A DNA stretch of 64,000 bases from Ilyonectria destructans (taxonomy: Eukaryota; Ascomycota; Sordariomycetes; Hypocreales; Nectriaceae): positions 682,001 through 746,000 of the forward strand of contig JAHEWK010000012.1 of assembly GCA_020740775.1 (NCBI GenBank). Direction: 5' to 3'. This document shows, in pieces, positions 48,084-60,344 of the stretch. Position numbers and translations under genes: made by a program. How positions within the stretch are numbered: position 1 is the first letter of the stretch; every line of letters begins with the position of its first letter. The notes beneath the pieces are model-generated. The model did no database searches and was not told where the DNA came from. It saw only the letters and a program-made list of their open reading frames with translations.

Positions 48084-51000
48084 CTATACACTGCCCCTGA
48101 GTCGTTGTTTCCTTGCCAGCCAGTCTCCCAGCATGTTGTCCAGTTGCTATCGCCACCACATTAGTACATATACTCCCTGTCATGCATAGGCAAAGGGAAA
48201 ACTCACAGTTGTAATCTCGGCCAGCTTCGCATTCTGTTCTCGGAACAGTCCACTGACAACCGGGTGATCCTTGCTCACCGGCTCCACGTTCGTCTTGTCA
48301 TACACCACGACCAGTAGGTCTCGCACATGCTCGCTCTCGTCGAAGAACGTCCGCAACTTCTCGTCGTCCCAACTGGATTCCTTGCCGCTTCGTGTTGAGC
48401 CGCTGCTTTTGGACACCTCATCCCCATGCAGTAGCTCTGGTGATGGCACCTCCTCTGATGAACGGCCCTCCTGAGACGAAGTGTCAATCTCTAGCGCCGG
48501 TGGCCGCGTCGCGTTGACCGGCGATACCTGCACAGGTGATTCAGATAGGCGGTTCTGTTGTTGACCCTTGTTGACCGTAGCTGTAACGTCACTCGTGTTC
48601 GCTGCGGAGTCGGCAGTGTCGGAAAATGCTCCTGGAGCCTGCTTTCGTTTGCCCTGTTCCTTGGTCTTCTCCTCCTCACTCGCGTCCGGTGTTTCTGACT
48701 CAAGGTCCTCGTCCGAAGAAATGACGTCCAGATCCGTCCGTGGTCGGCTTCTGTTCATTTTCTGCGCCCTCGTATCAGCACCGGTGCTGGCACTTCGGTG
48801 CAGGCCCTTGCTCGCCGCCGACTTCTCGTCGCGCTGAGCTGCAGCCGAGGCAGAGCGTTGCTGGCTCGCGTGGGCATGGTGAGATGGCACCTCTTGTGTT
48901 TCATTTGTCTCCGAATCCACAATCCGCATTGTTGCTGGCGGCACGTTCGACACGTCGTTGGTCCGGGTCTCATTGAGATACGCCGCAAGCTCCATGGTCG
49001 ATGACGGCTGCGTTATGCTTCCGGGCCCCTTGCGTGTAGGCGACGGTTCTGTCCGCGGCAGCTGCTTCTGGAGCTTGCTAGGGCTTCGTTGTATCTTATC
49101 AGCCGATACTGGCTCCTCAAGTGAAGGTGACTCGCTACTTCGTCCCACCGACTCCGACTGGGTATCCATCGACCGCTTGCCAAACGACTCGTCATCGTCG
49201 TCAATCGACTTCTTCTTGTCCTTCCGGGAGAAAAAGCTTCGGATGGCGCTCGGTTTCTTTTCCTTTTCCTTGCGCTCCCTCTCCTTGATCTTCTTCTTCT
49301 CTTTGTCTGACATGAGCTCCTTGTCAAGTTTATCCATACTCCCTCGGGACTTGACGTCCTTGGTTACCGAATCTGTTGACGGTCGTGGCTGGTTGTCGTC
49401 TCGCAGCAGGTTTGGCGTCAGGGTAATCTTCTTCGTCTCGACGGTGTCATCCTTAAAGAAAGAGTCGGTGTTTCTGACGGTGCCGTTCCGTGACCTACTG
49501 GGGCCCTCTGGCTTGGTATCCAAAAGAATTTCCTCGCTGTTCCTCGTCTCGTCCTCTTCCATCACCGTCTCAACCTTGGTAGACTCCACCACAAGTTTTA
49601 CGTCCCGGTTTACCCTGGGCTTCAATGGTTCCACCTTGGCACTCTCCACTGGCGCGTTATCATCTTCTACCGAGGCTTGAACAGTTTGCTGCTGCGATTC
49701 CTTTTGTTCTTGTTGCTGTGTCGTGGAAGTGTGACCAGCAAACAACTCATCCAGATCCTCATCGTCAGTTGAGTAATCGTCAAAGTCAGAATAGTCCACA
49801 TATGTGGGAGGAGCAAAGGCAACGGTCTTGCGCTTTAAGCGAATAGCGGTTTTGAAGGTCTGCGGCTTCTTATCCTGCTGGTCTCCCAGCATGGTTGCCG
49901 ATAGCTGCGACATGTTAGCAGTGGCTCATCTTCCCGATATTAGGGCAATTCGTACATCGACATTCCTGTGCTTGTTCAAGCGTGCTAATCGTTCTGTAGG
50001 CGTCTCGATGTGCTCGGCTGGTAGATATCCTACACGTCACAGTTAGACGGACTGCAGGCGCACAAGATTAGTGGGAAACATACCAATGCTACTGTCCTTG
50101 ACAACTCTGACTAGCCACCAGTAGCTGTTGCTATCATCAAGCAGGACCATGGTATCACCCTTGGTCGCATTTGCTTGACCTTCAACCGTGGCCACGAAGG
50201 TGTGTAGCGCGTACACGAATTCGAAGTCGATGTCCTCTGTGTCTTGTAAGCATTCGGCCGCCCAACCAGAATCAATGAATCTTGTGTCGTCAGGGAAGGA
50301 GAGGTTAGAGTCATCATCATCTTCGAAGGATTCTTCGTAGGGGATCGTAAGCGACATGTCGTCATCGTTAACGGCGAGTATGGCGGGTTCGTCTTGCTCG
50401 GGCGGCTCGTTTTCAGTACTGTCGGGTTGTTTCGAGATGTCGCCACACTCATTGGAAGTACCTTGGTCCCTATTCCTGTCCCGAATGACCGATTCCTTTC
50501 TCTTGAGTACCTGGGGTCCTCTGGTAGAAGATCCCTAGACTTCTTCCTTCTTCCCGTCCGTTTTATCTCCAATGCTACGCTCGGCGTCAAGGTATTTGTG
50601 GGATTCGGTATTCGTTTCGGTTTCGGTGGAATCGCATCCGACATAGTCACAACGAAGACGATGATGATTGGGCGTCACGGGTAGCGCCCGTGGAAGCTGT
50701 GCATATGTGCTGTGACTGGGGCGGTGCTGGAAGGCATCCGGGTATGGGGAAGGGGGTCTTGGGCCACTTGAGCCGGTGGTAATGGGGGTAGCGGTTCGAA
50801 GCGCGGAAAGGGAAGAAACCCGACGCGGCCAGGCCACGGGGGTAACAACAGGACAGCACCCACCATCTTCAATCGAGGGCGAGCTCGAGATCTTGTCCAT
50901 CATGTCATCATCCAAGTCATCCGCGTCGCCGTCGAGGTCACCCTCGTCGGACGAGGAGATGCCTCCATTCTGCGCAATAGCCAGCGCATCCTCCTGCGTC

Positions 51001-51734
51001 ATCCTCCTATCGTCGTCGTCGTCGTCACGATGGTTGGAATGGTTGGGTCCGCCGACCAGGTCCTCGGCGAATTGGTGGATGTCGCCGGTGTCGCCGTGGT
51101 CCCACGAGATGCGCGGGGAGCGGCTCTGTTCGTCTGCGGCGTCGCTTGAGACCTCGCGGATGGTCTCGGCCTGGTGGGGTGCGAGAGAGTTGGAGCCGGC
51201 GTTGGCGTTGATGTGCGGGCTCCGAGAGTGATCTTGAGCGGAGGGAGCGTGGTGGTCTTGGAGGTCGATGGTGTCTGTAGTCGAGCGAGAAGAAGCGGAA
51301 GTGTCAGTCAACGGCGTGTCAACGCGTGTCAAGGGAGTGTCGATGGCAAGGCCAGGCAAAGCAAGGCTGAGGAACAATGAAAAACAACAAGATGATCAAA
51401 GTCGGGTGGTTGGAATGTGTATCGCGATGTGCATCGGCACCCCCCGGTTCAAAGAAGGCCAGGGATCCGAAGGCAGCGGAAGGAGCAACACAGCGCGGCG
51501 CAGTGAGGCGCAGGGGCAGGGGCAAGGGGCCAAAAGAAGGACAGGAAAATGATGCTTGGATCCCTTCGAGAACGGACGTCGTTGGAGGGAAGGGGGTAAG
51601 GGGAGGGAAGTGAGGTGTGGAGAGAGAAGGCGAAGATGTGAGATGACCGCAACGAGCAGTGTAGTACGCGGGAACCTCGTGGGTAAGGTTTGGAAGGGGA
51701 ACATACCAGCGCGGATGATGGTTGGTCGTGTCAT
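48084..51734 (-). CDS. BUD14: BUD14-like SH3-domain cell-polarity protein
   Basis: Predicted 808 aa in six exons: 51734-51707, 51274-50864, 50236-50084, 50029-49956, 49904-48207, 48146-48084. Bud14 proteins act with protein phosphatase 1 (Glc7) and formins at growth sites to control polarity and microtubule or actin organisation. The start MTRPTIIRAD fits fungal homologues. An acidic region ends DDMMDKISSSPSIEDE. The SH3 domain follows (about 150-210, DFEFVYALHTFVATVEGQAN through SYWWLVRVVKDSSIGYLP) and leads to the conserved ERLARLNKHRNVDLSATMLG. The rest is disordered Ser/Glu/Lys-rich sequence, ending with LFREQNAKLAEITTQLDNML and GDWLARK. The third exon is reached by splicing out 627 nt (50863-50237), which restores the contiguous PSIEDEDIDFEF found in many homologues. 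That same intron is open in frame except for one TAG (listed separately). Confidence 0.88.
50237..50863 (-). other. Exitron-like 627-nt in-frame intron of BUD14 with one internal TAG
   Basis: Donor GTGGGT (after GAAGATG) and acceptor ACACAG bound 627 nt, exactly 209 codons, so retention keeps the frame. Read in frame it looks protein-coding: VAWPRRVSSLSALRTATP near the start, and acidic LTIPYEESFEDDDD then FPDDTRFIDSGWAAECLQD near the end. Similar linkers occur, as I recall, in some fungal Bud14 proteins. The single interruption is TAG at 50537-50535. So the long isoform is either blocked by this stop or needs another splice or readthrough. Confidence 0.65.
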
Positions 51735-52224
51735 GGTGAATAATATAAGAGCGGCAGCGCCGATCTACAGAGGCGTTGGGTGGAACAGCCACGACCCTGG
51801 ATAGCAGGCGGCAGACTGCAGACACACCGACGTCGATGCTGTGCTTCGTGCGTAGCACACAGCAGACGTGTTGGCCCCCTGGATCGATTCCCTTGTTCAC
51901 ACGCGGTTGGTTTTGTGTGTGTCGGTTGTGACTTGGGACGAGGCGACAAGGGGACGGGGGGTTGGTGGACCTTGTGCTTCGCCTGTGCCTTGCTTTGTGC
52001 CTGCGTTGTGCTTTTTTTGGGGGGAGCGGGAGCGGGATGGATCAATTGCGACCTGGGCCGTCTCGTTTCGCGTTTTTCTCTCTCTTTCCAACGACGGTCT
52101 TTCTTAACAATTCGAGCCTAAAAGGGAACCCGGTGGCCGGCCACGACGGGCGAGTCGAACATGAATCGGACGGATCAGTCTCAGCCTCTCGGGGGCTTGG
52201 GCCGTCGTCTTGTCGCTGTGATGC

Positions 52225-52276
52225 GCTGCTCGGTGCTGCTCGGTGCTGCTTGTGCTGTGCTGTGCTGTGTTGTGCT
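52225..52276. repeat. GCTGCTCGGT and TGTGC short tandem repeats
   Basis: Two exact copies of GCTGCTCGGT are followed by GCTGCT and then a TGTGC-type run. It lies about 490 bp upstream of the BUD14 start codon. Confidence 0.8.
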
Positions 52277-52902
52277 TGATCCGCCGGGGTGGAGAGACCA
52301 ACGAGTGACAAATGATCGTCGGAGGAATAAATCGTCGTCGCGGCACTGTAGTGACTATGTATCGGCACACTGCACTTGTGTGAGTTGGATGAGTTGGCGC
52401 CTCGGCGACAGCACGACGAGAGTCGCAGGATGGCCCAAGTTTGGTTTCGGGGCACCCACCTGGGTATGGATCTCCACCAGGGAAGGGTCGTGCTCAAAGC
52501 CGGGCGGATCTAACGAGAAGAGGCCCAGCTCTCGTGCCCCCTTTTTTTTCCTTCTTCTCCCCGTCTGTTTAGACTGGGTGCAAGGCTGCCCGGTTCCAGG
52601 CCTAAGTTATTAACAGTGGCGCCCCTTTCATTCGGTAGCAACCCGGGCTGGCGCTCCCGCGAATTGCGATCCGGCGTCGGCGTAGCGTCGGGCGAGCGAG
52701 GGCTTGGGCGGCTGGCGGCGCGATGGTGAGATTGCGGGAGACGAAGAAAACAGAGCGCGCGATCTATCTGCGGGTGATGTGATATCCAGGCCCAAACCAG
52801 CGATTACCGTGGAGAAAAAAAGCCAAGGGTGGGCCACGCCTTCAACGTCGAAGCGACTGCTCCGTACCCAGCAGAGTTTGGTCCCCTTCAACCTTGGGCT
52901 CC

Positions 52903-52921
52903 GGGGGGGGGGGGGGGGGGG
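52903..52921. repeat. Homopolymer run of 19 G
   Basis: Nineteen consecutive G residues lie between CTCC and TTAATTG. Length may be uncertain because long homopolymers are error-prone in sequencing. It could form a G-quadruplex. Confidence 0.9.
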
Positions 52922-55552
52922 TTAATTGATGTTTCGCCGTCGACGTCGGGACGAAATAAAGTGGAGGCCGGCGCGGGTCAGGCCATGCCTGAATTGAGCA
53001 GAGCAATTCAACGGAGCGCGGCAGCAGAGGAGCGCAGCGAGATGGCGAGAGAATGGCGAGAAGAAAAAGCAAACCGAGGCAGGAAGCGAGGCGAGGACTG
53101 AGAGGGACGTCGAAGTCGGCAGGGATTCGTAACACCGCGGCTCGCGTGTCAACTAGGTTTTGCTGAGAGATGAAGGATTTCGTGGTGGTGTTCCGAAAAA
53201 GACGTCGAGGTGGTAGTGGTGGAGGAGCCAGGGCCCTTGATGGCTCATTGGGTCAATTAATCGGCGGCAGCAGCTTGAGAGCTTGAGACTTGATTCACGG
53301 ACGGCAAAGGTGAAAGCGGGTGAGAGAAGAGAGAAGAAACAAAATCCTCGGCGTGTTTGTTTGCCGTGTTTGTTTGCCTGCCGGTCTGTCTCCTCATCCT
53401 CTCTCTCTTTACACGTCTCTGTCATCATGCATGTCTCTCTCGCTTGGACAACAACTTTGCTTTCTGGCACCATCGATGCATCGTGTGTCATGTCATGTCT
53501 CAACTAACCCAACCCGACATGCTCGCCCAGCAGGGAAAAGAAACGAAAAACACACAATACGAATCAGGCCAAGCCCTCTGCTACACTCCAGGTCTCGATG
53601 CCGGCCAGCTGGCACTCAGCACTGCACTCACTTGCACGGGCTTGGTCTCGCTCATGGATCCGGAATTGGTATTAAAGCCCCCGGGCCCTGGTCAAGCTTC
53701 CGCATGGAATCCTTAGCGGGTATCCGACGGCCTGTTCCCTGCTCGGTTAGCGGCCACATCGCCTGTAACTTGGGGCCCAGCCGCGTGGCTGGTGCCGGGG
53801 AACAGGGGCCTCCGGGGCCCATGAAACGCTGAAACTTGGCTGCGCCAGGGGTGTGTGTCGCTGCGGCGGGCCGTGACTGGCTACATTCCACGGGTACGTA
53901 CCTGACTAGAAGAAATCCCCTTCCCGGCCAGCTGCCCGCCACTGGCACTTGTGACTTGACAACCGCCCAGGGAAAATTGCCATATTTATCGTCCCAGAAG
54001 CTTGTCCACCCAGAAGCTTGCCCACCACAGGGGCTCGGCAGTCCAATCAATCCCAAACCGCGGCGCTTGTTTGCACCGTGGCCGAGTGTGATGTGCCTCT
54101 CCCACAACCATCCCGACGCAAAATGGAAACAAGCTAATGTAGGCACTTTAACTCTTGACTCCGAGGCACGCACATAATTCCTGTGCTGCCCAGCGATATC
54201 GTCCCACCTTCCCACCCCATCCGGCATCCCGCATTCCACATCCCGCAATTTTCCTCTTTTATCATGTCTCAAGTCCAACTCCAGTGTGGAAAGTAATGAT
54301 GCTCAAAGTAATCCCCAGCCTCACCCGCGCATCACCAATTCTTTCTTCCTTGCTTCCTCCTATCGTTCAAACACTGGTCTTTTTTTTTTGTACCTATCAT
54401 TGCCACATACCTAGACATTGCGTTATCCACATGCCGTGTCTCAAAGTAGCCCCTACTCCTCCATCCACGTCAACAAAGACCAAGGTTTGCCCACACATGC
54501 AATGCCACGCCATCCGCATACGCACCCGCACCCGCGTATACCGCTTGGAGCTCCCAGCTTGCCCAGCCTATCCTCGTCTCCAGTTTTGCCATCACATGTC
54601 ATCCACGAAGTTGGCACTCTACATAAAAAGTCTTCAAATGTAATCTTTCAAAAACACAAACAAAAATAGCGGCGTCCAGAGATAAGAAATAGATTGCTCG
54701 TGCACTAGTGCCTGGAAAGACAACACAGACCTCATTCATGGTCCTAGCACCTAATGCTCGGGACGGCATGAGTACATCTTCTCGCAAGTTTCTACCATGT
54801 ATATACTAGCCCACGGCCCATTGTGCCAGGTAGATGAAGGACAGACGCATAGACCGCTGGTTCATCATCGTACCTTCCCCTCTCTTAGTTTTCTTCTTCT
54901 GCCTTCTTTTCTTTTTCCCAGACATTCTCGGACGCTCACACACCACGATCAGCGTGGCCGACATTAACGCCCACAGACCTCTTAACCGAGAGAAATACCA
55001 ACAAGTAACTTACGGATCAACCTCCAATACCAAAACGATTGAGACATATCCAGCCTGTTCGGCTCATGCACAACACCGTCGCCGTACAACTCCGACCCGG
55101 ACACCCGGCATTCAAGTCGAAAGGGTGTTGCCGAGACGGCGCTCAGGTCCACCAACACGATCCACCACACCTCCCTCTTCTCGATGTCTCTTGGCGGGTT
55201 ATATTTCACCGAGCAGTGGAACATCGATCTGCACCAATGCCGTCGTGTTGGAACTTTAGTCACTGCAACCAGACCCGTATCCACGGCTACGAAAAGGATA
55301 AAATGCTTGAACTTTGAATTGTATTTCATATCATTAGTCGACTACTTGGATGCAGTCTTTTCGGCTTTTCTTTAACCATCCCAATCCGGTTCCCAATGAG
55401 GCCCATGCCAGGGCAATGACCCAATGCTGTAAACAAACCGTAACAATGCTCGTGTCCTCTCTAGGACGTTCTCTCAAAAATCATCAGGCTATGCTTGAAA
55501 TAGAAAACACTCCTCTTTTCCACTCATCTAAAGGCTTTCGAGACTAAACTCT

Positions 55553-58500
55553 TCAAGCGCCAATCTTGGCCATACGCTTCGACATGCTATTGCAACTGGT
55601 TAGCATCTGTGTTTCATGTGGGGTATTTGGGTTACACTTACAAGTCGTAGAAGGCAAACTGGCTGGGGCTGCTACCGAACTGGTACACGAAGCGGCTGGC
55701 AAGGTAGCAGCCGAAGATGCTGCGGAGGTAGGACTCGGGGATGCGGGTCATCAGAGTGTCGAGACCAATCTTCTCCAGCAGGAGGGCGGGAAGGGCATCC
55801 TTGAGGACAGAGCGGCGGATCTTCTCGTTGTCCCAGAGATCGGAATGCTGAAGCTTCTCGTCCAGGTCGGTGATGGCGACGGACAGCTTATCAGACAGGA
55901 TCGATCGGGCGATACCAGTCTCCTCGTTCTCGCGCCAGATGGCCTCGAACTCGAGACGGGCGTTGTCCTGGATCTTGAGCTGAACCTGCTTGACGTAGTC
56001 CTTGTAGAACTGAGGGGCCTCGCCGTTGGCGCCGACACACATGTTCTCGGCAAAGCCGGCATCATCGAAGGAAAGCGAGGCCAGAACCTCCAGGGAGGAC
56101 GAGGTCACACCACCCTTGTTGGCGGAAGCATCCTTGTACAGAATGCAGCCGGCCTTCTCGAGGATGAGCTTGGCCTCCTGGGTGATGAACAAGTTGGCAC
56201 CCTCCACGAGGTAGGGGATCACACTCTTGCCGTCCTTGATGAGACGGTTGACAGTGATGAGATCAATCGAAGCGGGACGACCACCGCAGGGGACGAAAGC
56301 ATCGACACTACCGGTATCCCGAAGGTGGAAGGTGTTACGGAACGAGGTACCGTTGGTGACAACCTCGCCACTGGGCAGGGTGACGTTGTTGTCGTCGACC
56401 AGGACGCGGTATCCGTCCTTGGAAAGCTTGCTGCCATCGTACTCGACGATCATCTTTCGGTTCTCGGCAAGGCGGAGAAGCTCAGCGCGGTCAAGACCGT
56501 TGGGGTCAGCGAGGACACCAGAGCCATCAACGATGGCAGTGTACTTCTCATTACCCAGCTTGATCTCGTTGCTACCGAGATCACCGTCGGGACCACCAGT
56601 CTGCATCTTGCGGATGGTAGAGGGGTCGAGGTTCAGCTTCCGGTAAATACCGTTGACATACTCACGGACAGACAGAGTGGTCATGCCGTAAGCGTCGTGG
56701 GGAATACCACCCAGCTTGGGAGACTTTCCAGTGAAGAAAGACTTCCACCAGGGAGCGCCACGGACGCGAGCATGCTCAGTGGCCCAGTCGACCAGCTCAG
56801 CAGTGTTCTCATCGGGGCCCAGGAAGAGAATCTCCTCCTTGCCGTAAAGGTCGACGAGGGGGTTCTTGATTCCAGGGGTCTGGGCGGGCAGGAGAAGATC
56901 AAGGATACTATCAATGTACTTCTCGAAAGCCTCACGAGCCCGATCCTGCTGCTTGGGGTCGAGGAGGATGACACCCTTGGAGCCGCCCTCGGGAATGTCC
57001 TTGTTCTTGCGCTGCTGAGTGCTGGCAAGGCCGTAGTTCTCATCGAAGAGGTTGCGGGCGTTGATGCTGTAGGCCTCCTTGCTACGGGACTTGACGATAC
57101 GGATACCGCCACGAGAGATGTCCTTGAAGCGGAGGTGAAAGCCTCGAGACTCGGAGCTGATGACGAGGAACATGCCGTACAGGGGCTTGGGGTACTCGAC
57201 GTCAGGGAGGAAGTTGGGGTCGAGACGGAAGCTGAGGGCAACCTTAGTAGGGGTGTAGTAGTTGGTCTTCAGGATGGCGTTGTTGAAGACTCGGAAAGCA
57301 GTGAGGACCATCTCCTCGTGCTCGTTGTTGACAGTCTTGGAGATCTTGTCCTTGAGGGCGTCATCAGACAGAACCTCAACGGAGGTGCTAGAGGAGATGA
57401 GTTGCTCAGCGCCCTCAGCGTCCTTAACCAGGTGGACGTCAGCGAACGAGGCATAAAGGGCCCGGACGAGACCAGGGTAGTTCTGGATGATCTCATAGAT
57501 GTAGTCGGGGGTGAAAGTCTCAGAGCGGAGACGGCGCTTGAGGTTGGAGAGAAGGGCGGCCTGGGCGTTGTTGCCAGGATCGAGGATCTGAGACAGCGAA
57601 GCATACTCAGGACCCAGTCGGTTCAGGAAGTGCTGGACGAAGACCCAAGCGGAGTGGGCGTACACCGACTCCTGGAGGCTCAACTGGTTGGTGAGGAAGA
57701 GGTTGTGGAACTTGTTGTGGGGGAGACAGTAGAGGAGAGAGACCTCCTTGGAGATCTGGTTAATGGAGTCCTCCCAAGGGGGGAAATCGGCCTCGAGGCC
57801 AAGAGCGGGTCGGAGGTAGACGCTCATGACAGTGATGCCGTTCGAGAACTGCTCGAGGTACTTTCGCGAGCTAGTGACGCCATAGTAGTGGTAGAGATCG
57901 CTCAGAGCGGAGAAGAGACCGCGGGCGGTACGAGAGCGGAAGGCAATAACCATACGCTTCTCGACGCTGTCCTCAATGTCAAAGACCTCGATGACGGGGC
58001 CGGCTCGCTTGACGGCGAGCTCAATGATCTCCTGGTAGATCTGCTTGGTGTTGACGGTGGCCTTCTGGAGGAAACCGTTGTCGGCAATGAGCTCGAGGGT
58101 AGTCTCATTGGGGTCGGTGTTCTCAGGGGAAGTCAAGAACTGGCACTGGTAGACGAAGTAGCAGCGGAGAGTAGCCTTCGATGAAGGGCTGGCTCCGAGG
58201 ACGGCGGGAGATCGGAAAGTCTCAACGCGGTACTTGCTCTTGCCGGGGTGGTCGATGTACTTGTTCTCGAGGCGCTCCTCGTAGCGGGGACCAGAGAAGT
58301 TGGTCTCACCGGGAGTGCTGGTGTCAATGTAGATGGCGTGGTCGTTGGCCTCCATGTCCAGGCGGATCTCCTCCTGCTTGTCCTCGCGGGCAAAGGCGGC
58401 GACCTTGGCAGCGTACAGTGAGGTAACGTGGCTGGCAATGACGGCAGGGGTCTCGATGGTGAAGTAGACATCATCGATGCCCAGCTTCTCGTAGAACCAC

Positions 58501-58812
58501 TGGATCTGCTCATCAGCCTGAGACTGAGGGATGAATCCAGCTTGTAGGATGATCTCCTTGACTAATTGGGTGGTCAGCAAACTTGTCTTACTGGCCAATT
58601 GGGTTTTGCAAGAGCTTACCAGACTTGATCTGATCAGCCTTGCCGGTGAACTCGGGGGCGATGTAGCCAACAGTGGCCGAGCGAAGAATCCGGTGACCGT
58701 TGTGGTTAGTCGCGGTCAAGGGAACGCTGAAGTGGGTAGGCTGGGGAGAAGGGCCACGGCTGGCCTCCGCGGACTGGACACTAGCCAGAGGCTTGGAAGT
58801 AAGGGCGGTCAT
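55553..58812 (-). CDS. GDH2: NAD-specific glutamate dehydrogenase (large, about 115-kDa type)
   Basis: Predicted 1048 aa in three exons: 58812-58620, 58561-55642, 55586-55553. It deaminates glutamate to 2-oxoglutarate and ammonium with NAD, allowing amino acids to be used as carbon and nitrogen. The length matches the fungal large-subunit class. Conserved stretches include EKLGIDDVYFTIETPAVIA, SLYAAKVAAFAREDK near the N-terminus, the catalytic-domain EGGSKGVILLDPKQQDRAR, LGPDENTAELVDWATEHARV, and the NAD-fold TVNRLIKDGKSVIPYLVEGA. The last exon adds only ten residues (MSKRMAKIGA after the split Phe codon). The start is uncertain: ATG at 58812 (MTALTSKP) is chosen, but the frame is open to an upstream ATG at 58902 (MLAVQSPT), with an intron-like CTAAC...CAG in between. 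A TATA-like element lies upstream. Long antisense open frames here are codon-bias shadows. Confidence 0.96.
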
Positions 58813-59021
58813 GATGGGCAATGGTTCCTCGAAAGGATCTGTGTATTCCGGAAACCTGTCAATGGGAGGGATGTTAGTCGTGGGACTTTGAACAGCCAGC
58901 ATCTTGACAAAGATGCTTTTGGCGGCGAAAGCAGAGGAATGTGTATAAACGTATAAACGAAAGGAGGAAACGTAGGATGGATGATGAGGGAATCGGCAAA
59001 GAGAGCAGCTCTGGGGAAGTG

Positions 59022-59029
59022 CTTTATAC
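59022..59029 (-). promoter_or_regulatory. Possible GDH2 TATA box
   Basis: GTATAAAG reads on the GDH2 strand about 120 nt before the ATG at 58902 and 210 nt before the ATG at 58812. Its spacing suits a core promoter, but no start site is known. Confidence 0.4.
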
Positions 59030-60306
59030 ACCGTGCCCAGATGGCGTCGACATGATAAGAACCATCATGTCGTCACCATGGACACGGCATACCAAGTCTC
59101 GGTGTGTGTTTGTGAGTCAATGGCAGCTGCTCTGATACGGCTGCTGACCATCTGACGGGCGCAGCATCGGCTCAGAGCGCGGAACCATGGTCCCAGCAAA
59201 CGCCACCAGATCGGGACCTGAATAGCTAAATGCAGCGTGCAGGGCTTGAGTGGCGCGGCGAACGCGAGGGACGCGGCAGATGGCTGCGACCCAACAGGAG
59301 CTTATCTCGGGCGACTGATACGGGCGAGGCCAGCGACTCGAGCCCGGTGAGGACGGCTTTCACCGCCGGGCCGGTCTCGTATCGTCGCCAATTTTGGATC
59401 AAGGCAGGGGGTGCAACAGGGAGCCACAAAGGGGTCCAAGTTGCGATAAGGGAATTGGAGGGGCGGGCAGGCGTCAGATAAGAGGGCAGGTATCCGCGAC
59501 TTACCGGTTTGTTTATGTGATGCGAGTCTAGCCGCAGATCAATTCGTCAAACTGTCGAATTGATGCAGGAGCGAATTGGCGGGGGAAGAAACCTGCTGTG
59601 GAACTTGGGCACAGGCAGGGATTGAGGTGGTGCAGCGGTGATGATGTCGCGTGTGTAAGTCGGGAATGCCGGGCCTTGCAACTGGAGGAGGCGAGAGGGT
59701 TTCTCTGGCGGGGCAGGAGGAAGATGGCAGGGAAAAGATGGAGAAAAACAACAAGAGGAAACCTCTATTTGTTGTGGACGTGCTTCTCGAAAGAGGAGGA
59801 TGGGCGAGGTGTAGATGAGGCTTTGCGAAGCTAGCCGAAGTTCCAGAATGTCCAAACTTTTGATCTCGATTAGCACAGCTTTAGCTGGCGGTAGTTCCGT
59901 GGTGCGAACTCAGCACAGCCATCCAGTCAGCCCTGTCGTAAATAGCAACTGACGGACAAGCCGGGTCAAGAGAGATAAGAGAATCTGTCTTGATACGGTA
60001 GAGTTTGTTTGTCTTGGAGGGGGTGAGACGGGAGTGAGGAGGGCGGCGTGAGGTGAGAGTGAGATGCCGCTGAGGGGAGAGAGGAAGAAGAGGGAGAGGG
60101 GAGAAGGAGGATGAGGACGAGCTGAAGTCTTTGGCAAAGATGAGTGAGTCGGACGCTTAACGAACCAAGATCTCGAGAACGCTCTGGGGACCTGGCGATG
60201 GAAGCCTTAAATACTCCGGCCACGAGATTCGAGTCTCTGCTCAACAATGACACTGGTACGAAGTACATGACGAGGTACTTGCCTGAGAGATGCCTCAGAG
60301 AGGATC

Positions 60307-60344
60307 GGTACGTACCCGCTCGCATTGCGAAGCAGGTACGTACT
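60307..60344. repeat. Paired TACGTAC palindromes
   Basis: GGTACGTACC at 60307-60316 and GGTACGTACT at 60335-60344 form a close pair. They belong to a set of at least seven GTACGTAC octamers scattered through the intergenic DNA of this window. Confidence 0.85.

Larger units (their letters stand above)
51735..55552. other. BUD14 promoter and GDH2 3' flank, gene-poor
   Basis: No gene is supported in these 3.8 kb. Both flanking genes are on the minus strand. Features seen are a GCTGCT/GTGCT repeat, a run of 19 G, a GGTACGTACC palindrome at 53893-53902, and CT-rich stretches around 53390-53430 and 54880-54920. Open frames are short and without recognisable domains. Confidence 0.6.

Noticed and set aside
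55566..58184. 872-codon open frame on the plus strand across GDH2
   Set aside because: It is the exact antisense of a conserved enzyme. Strong codon bias in GDH2 removes stops from the opposite strand, and the antisense protein has no recognisable domain.
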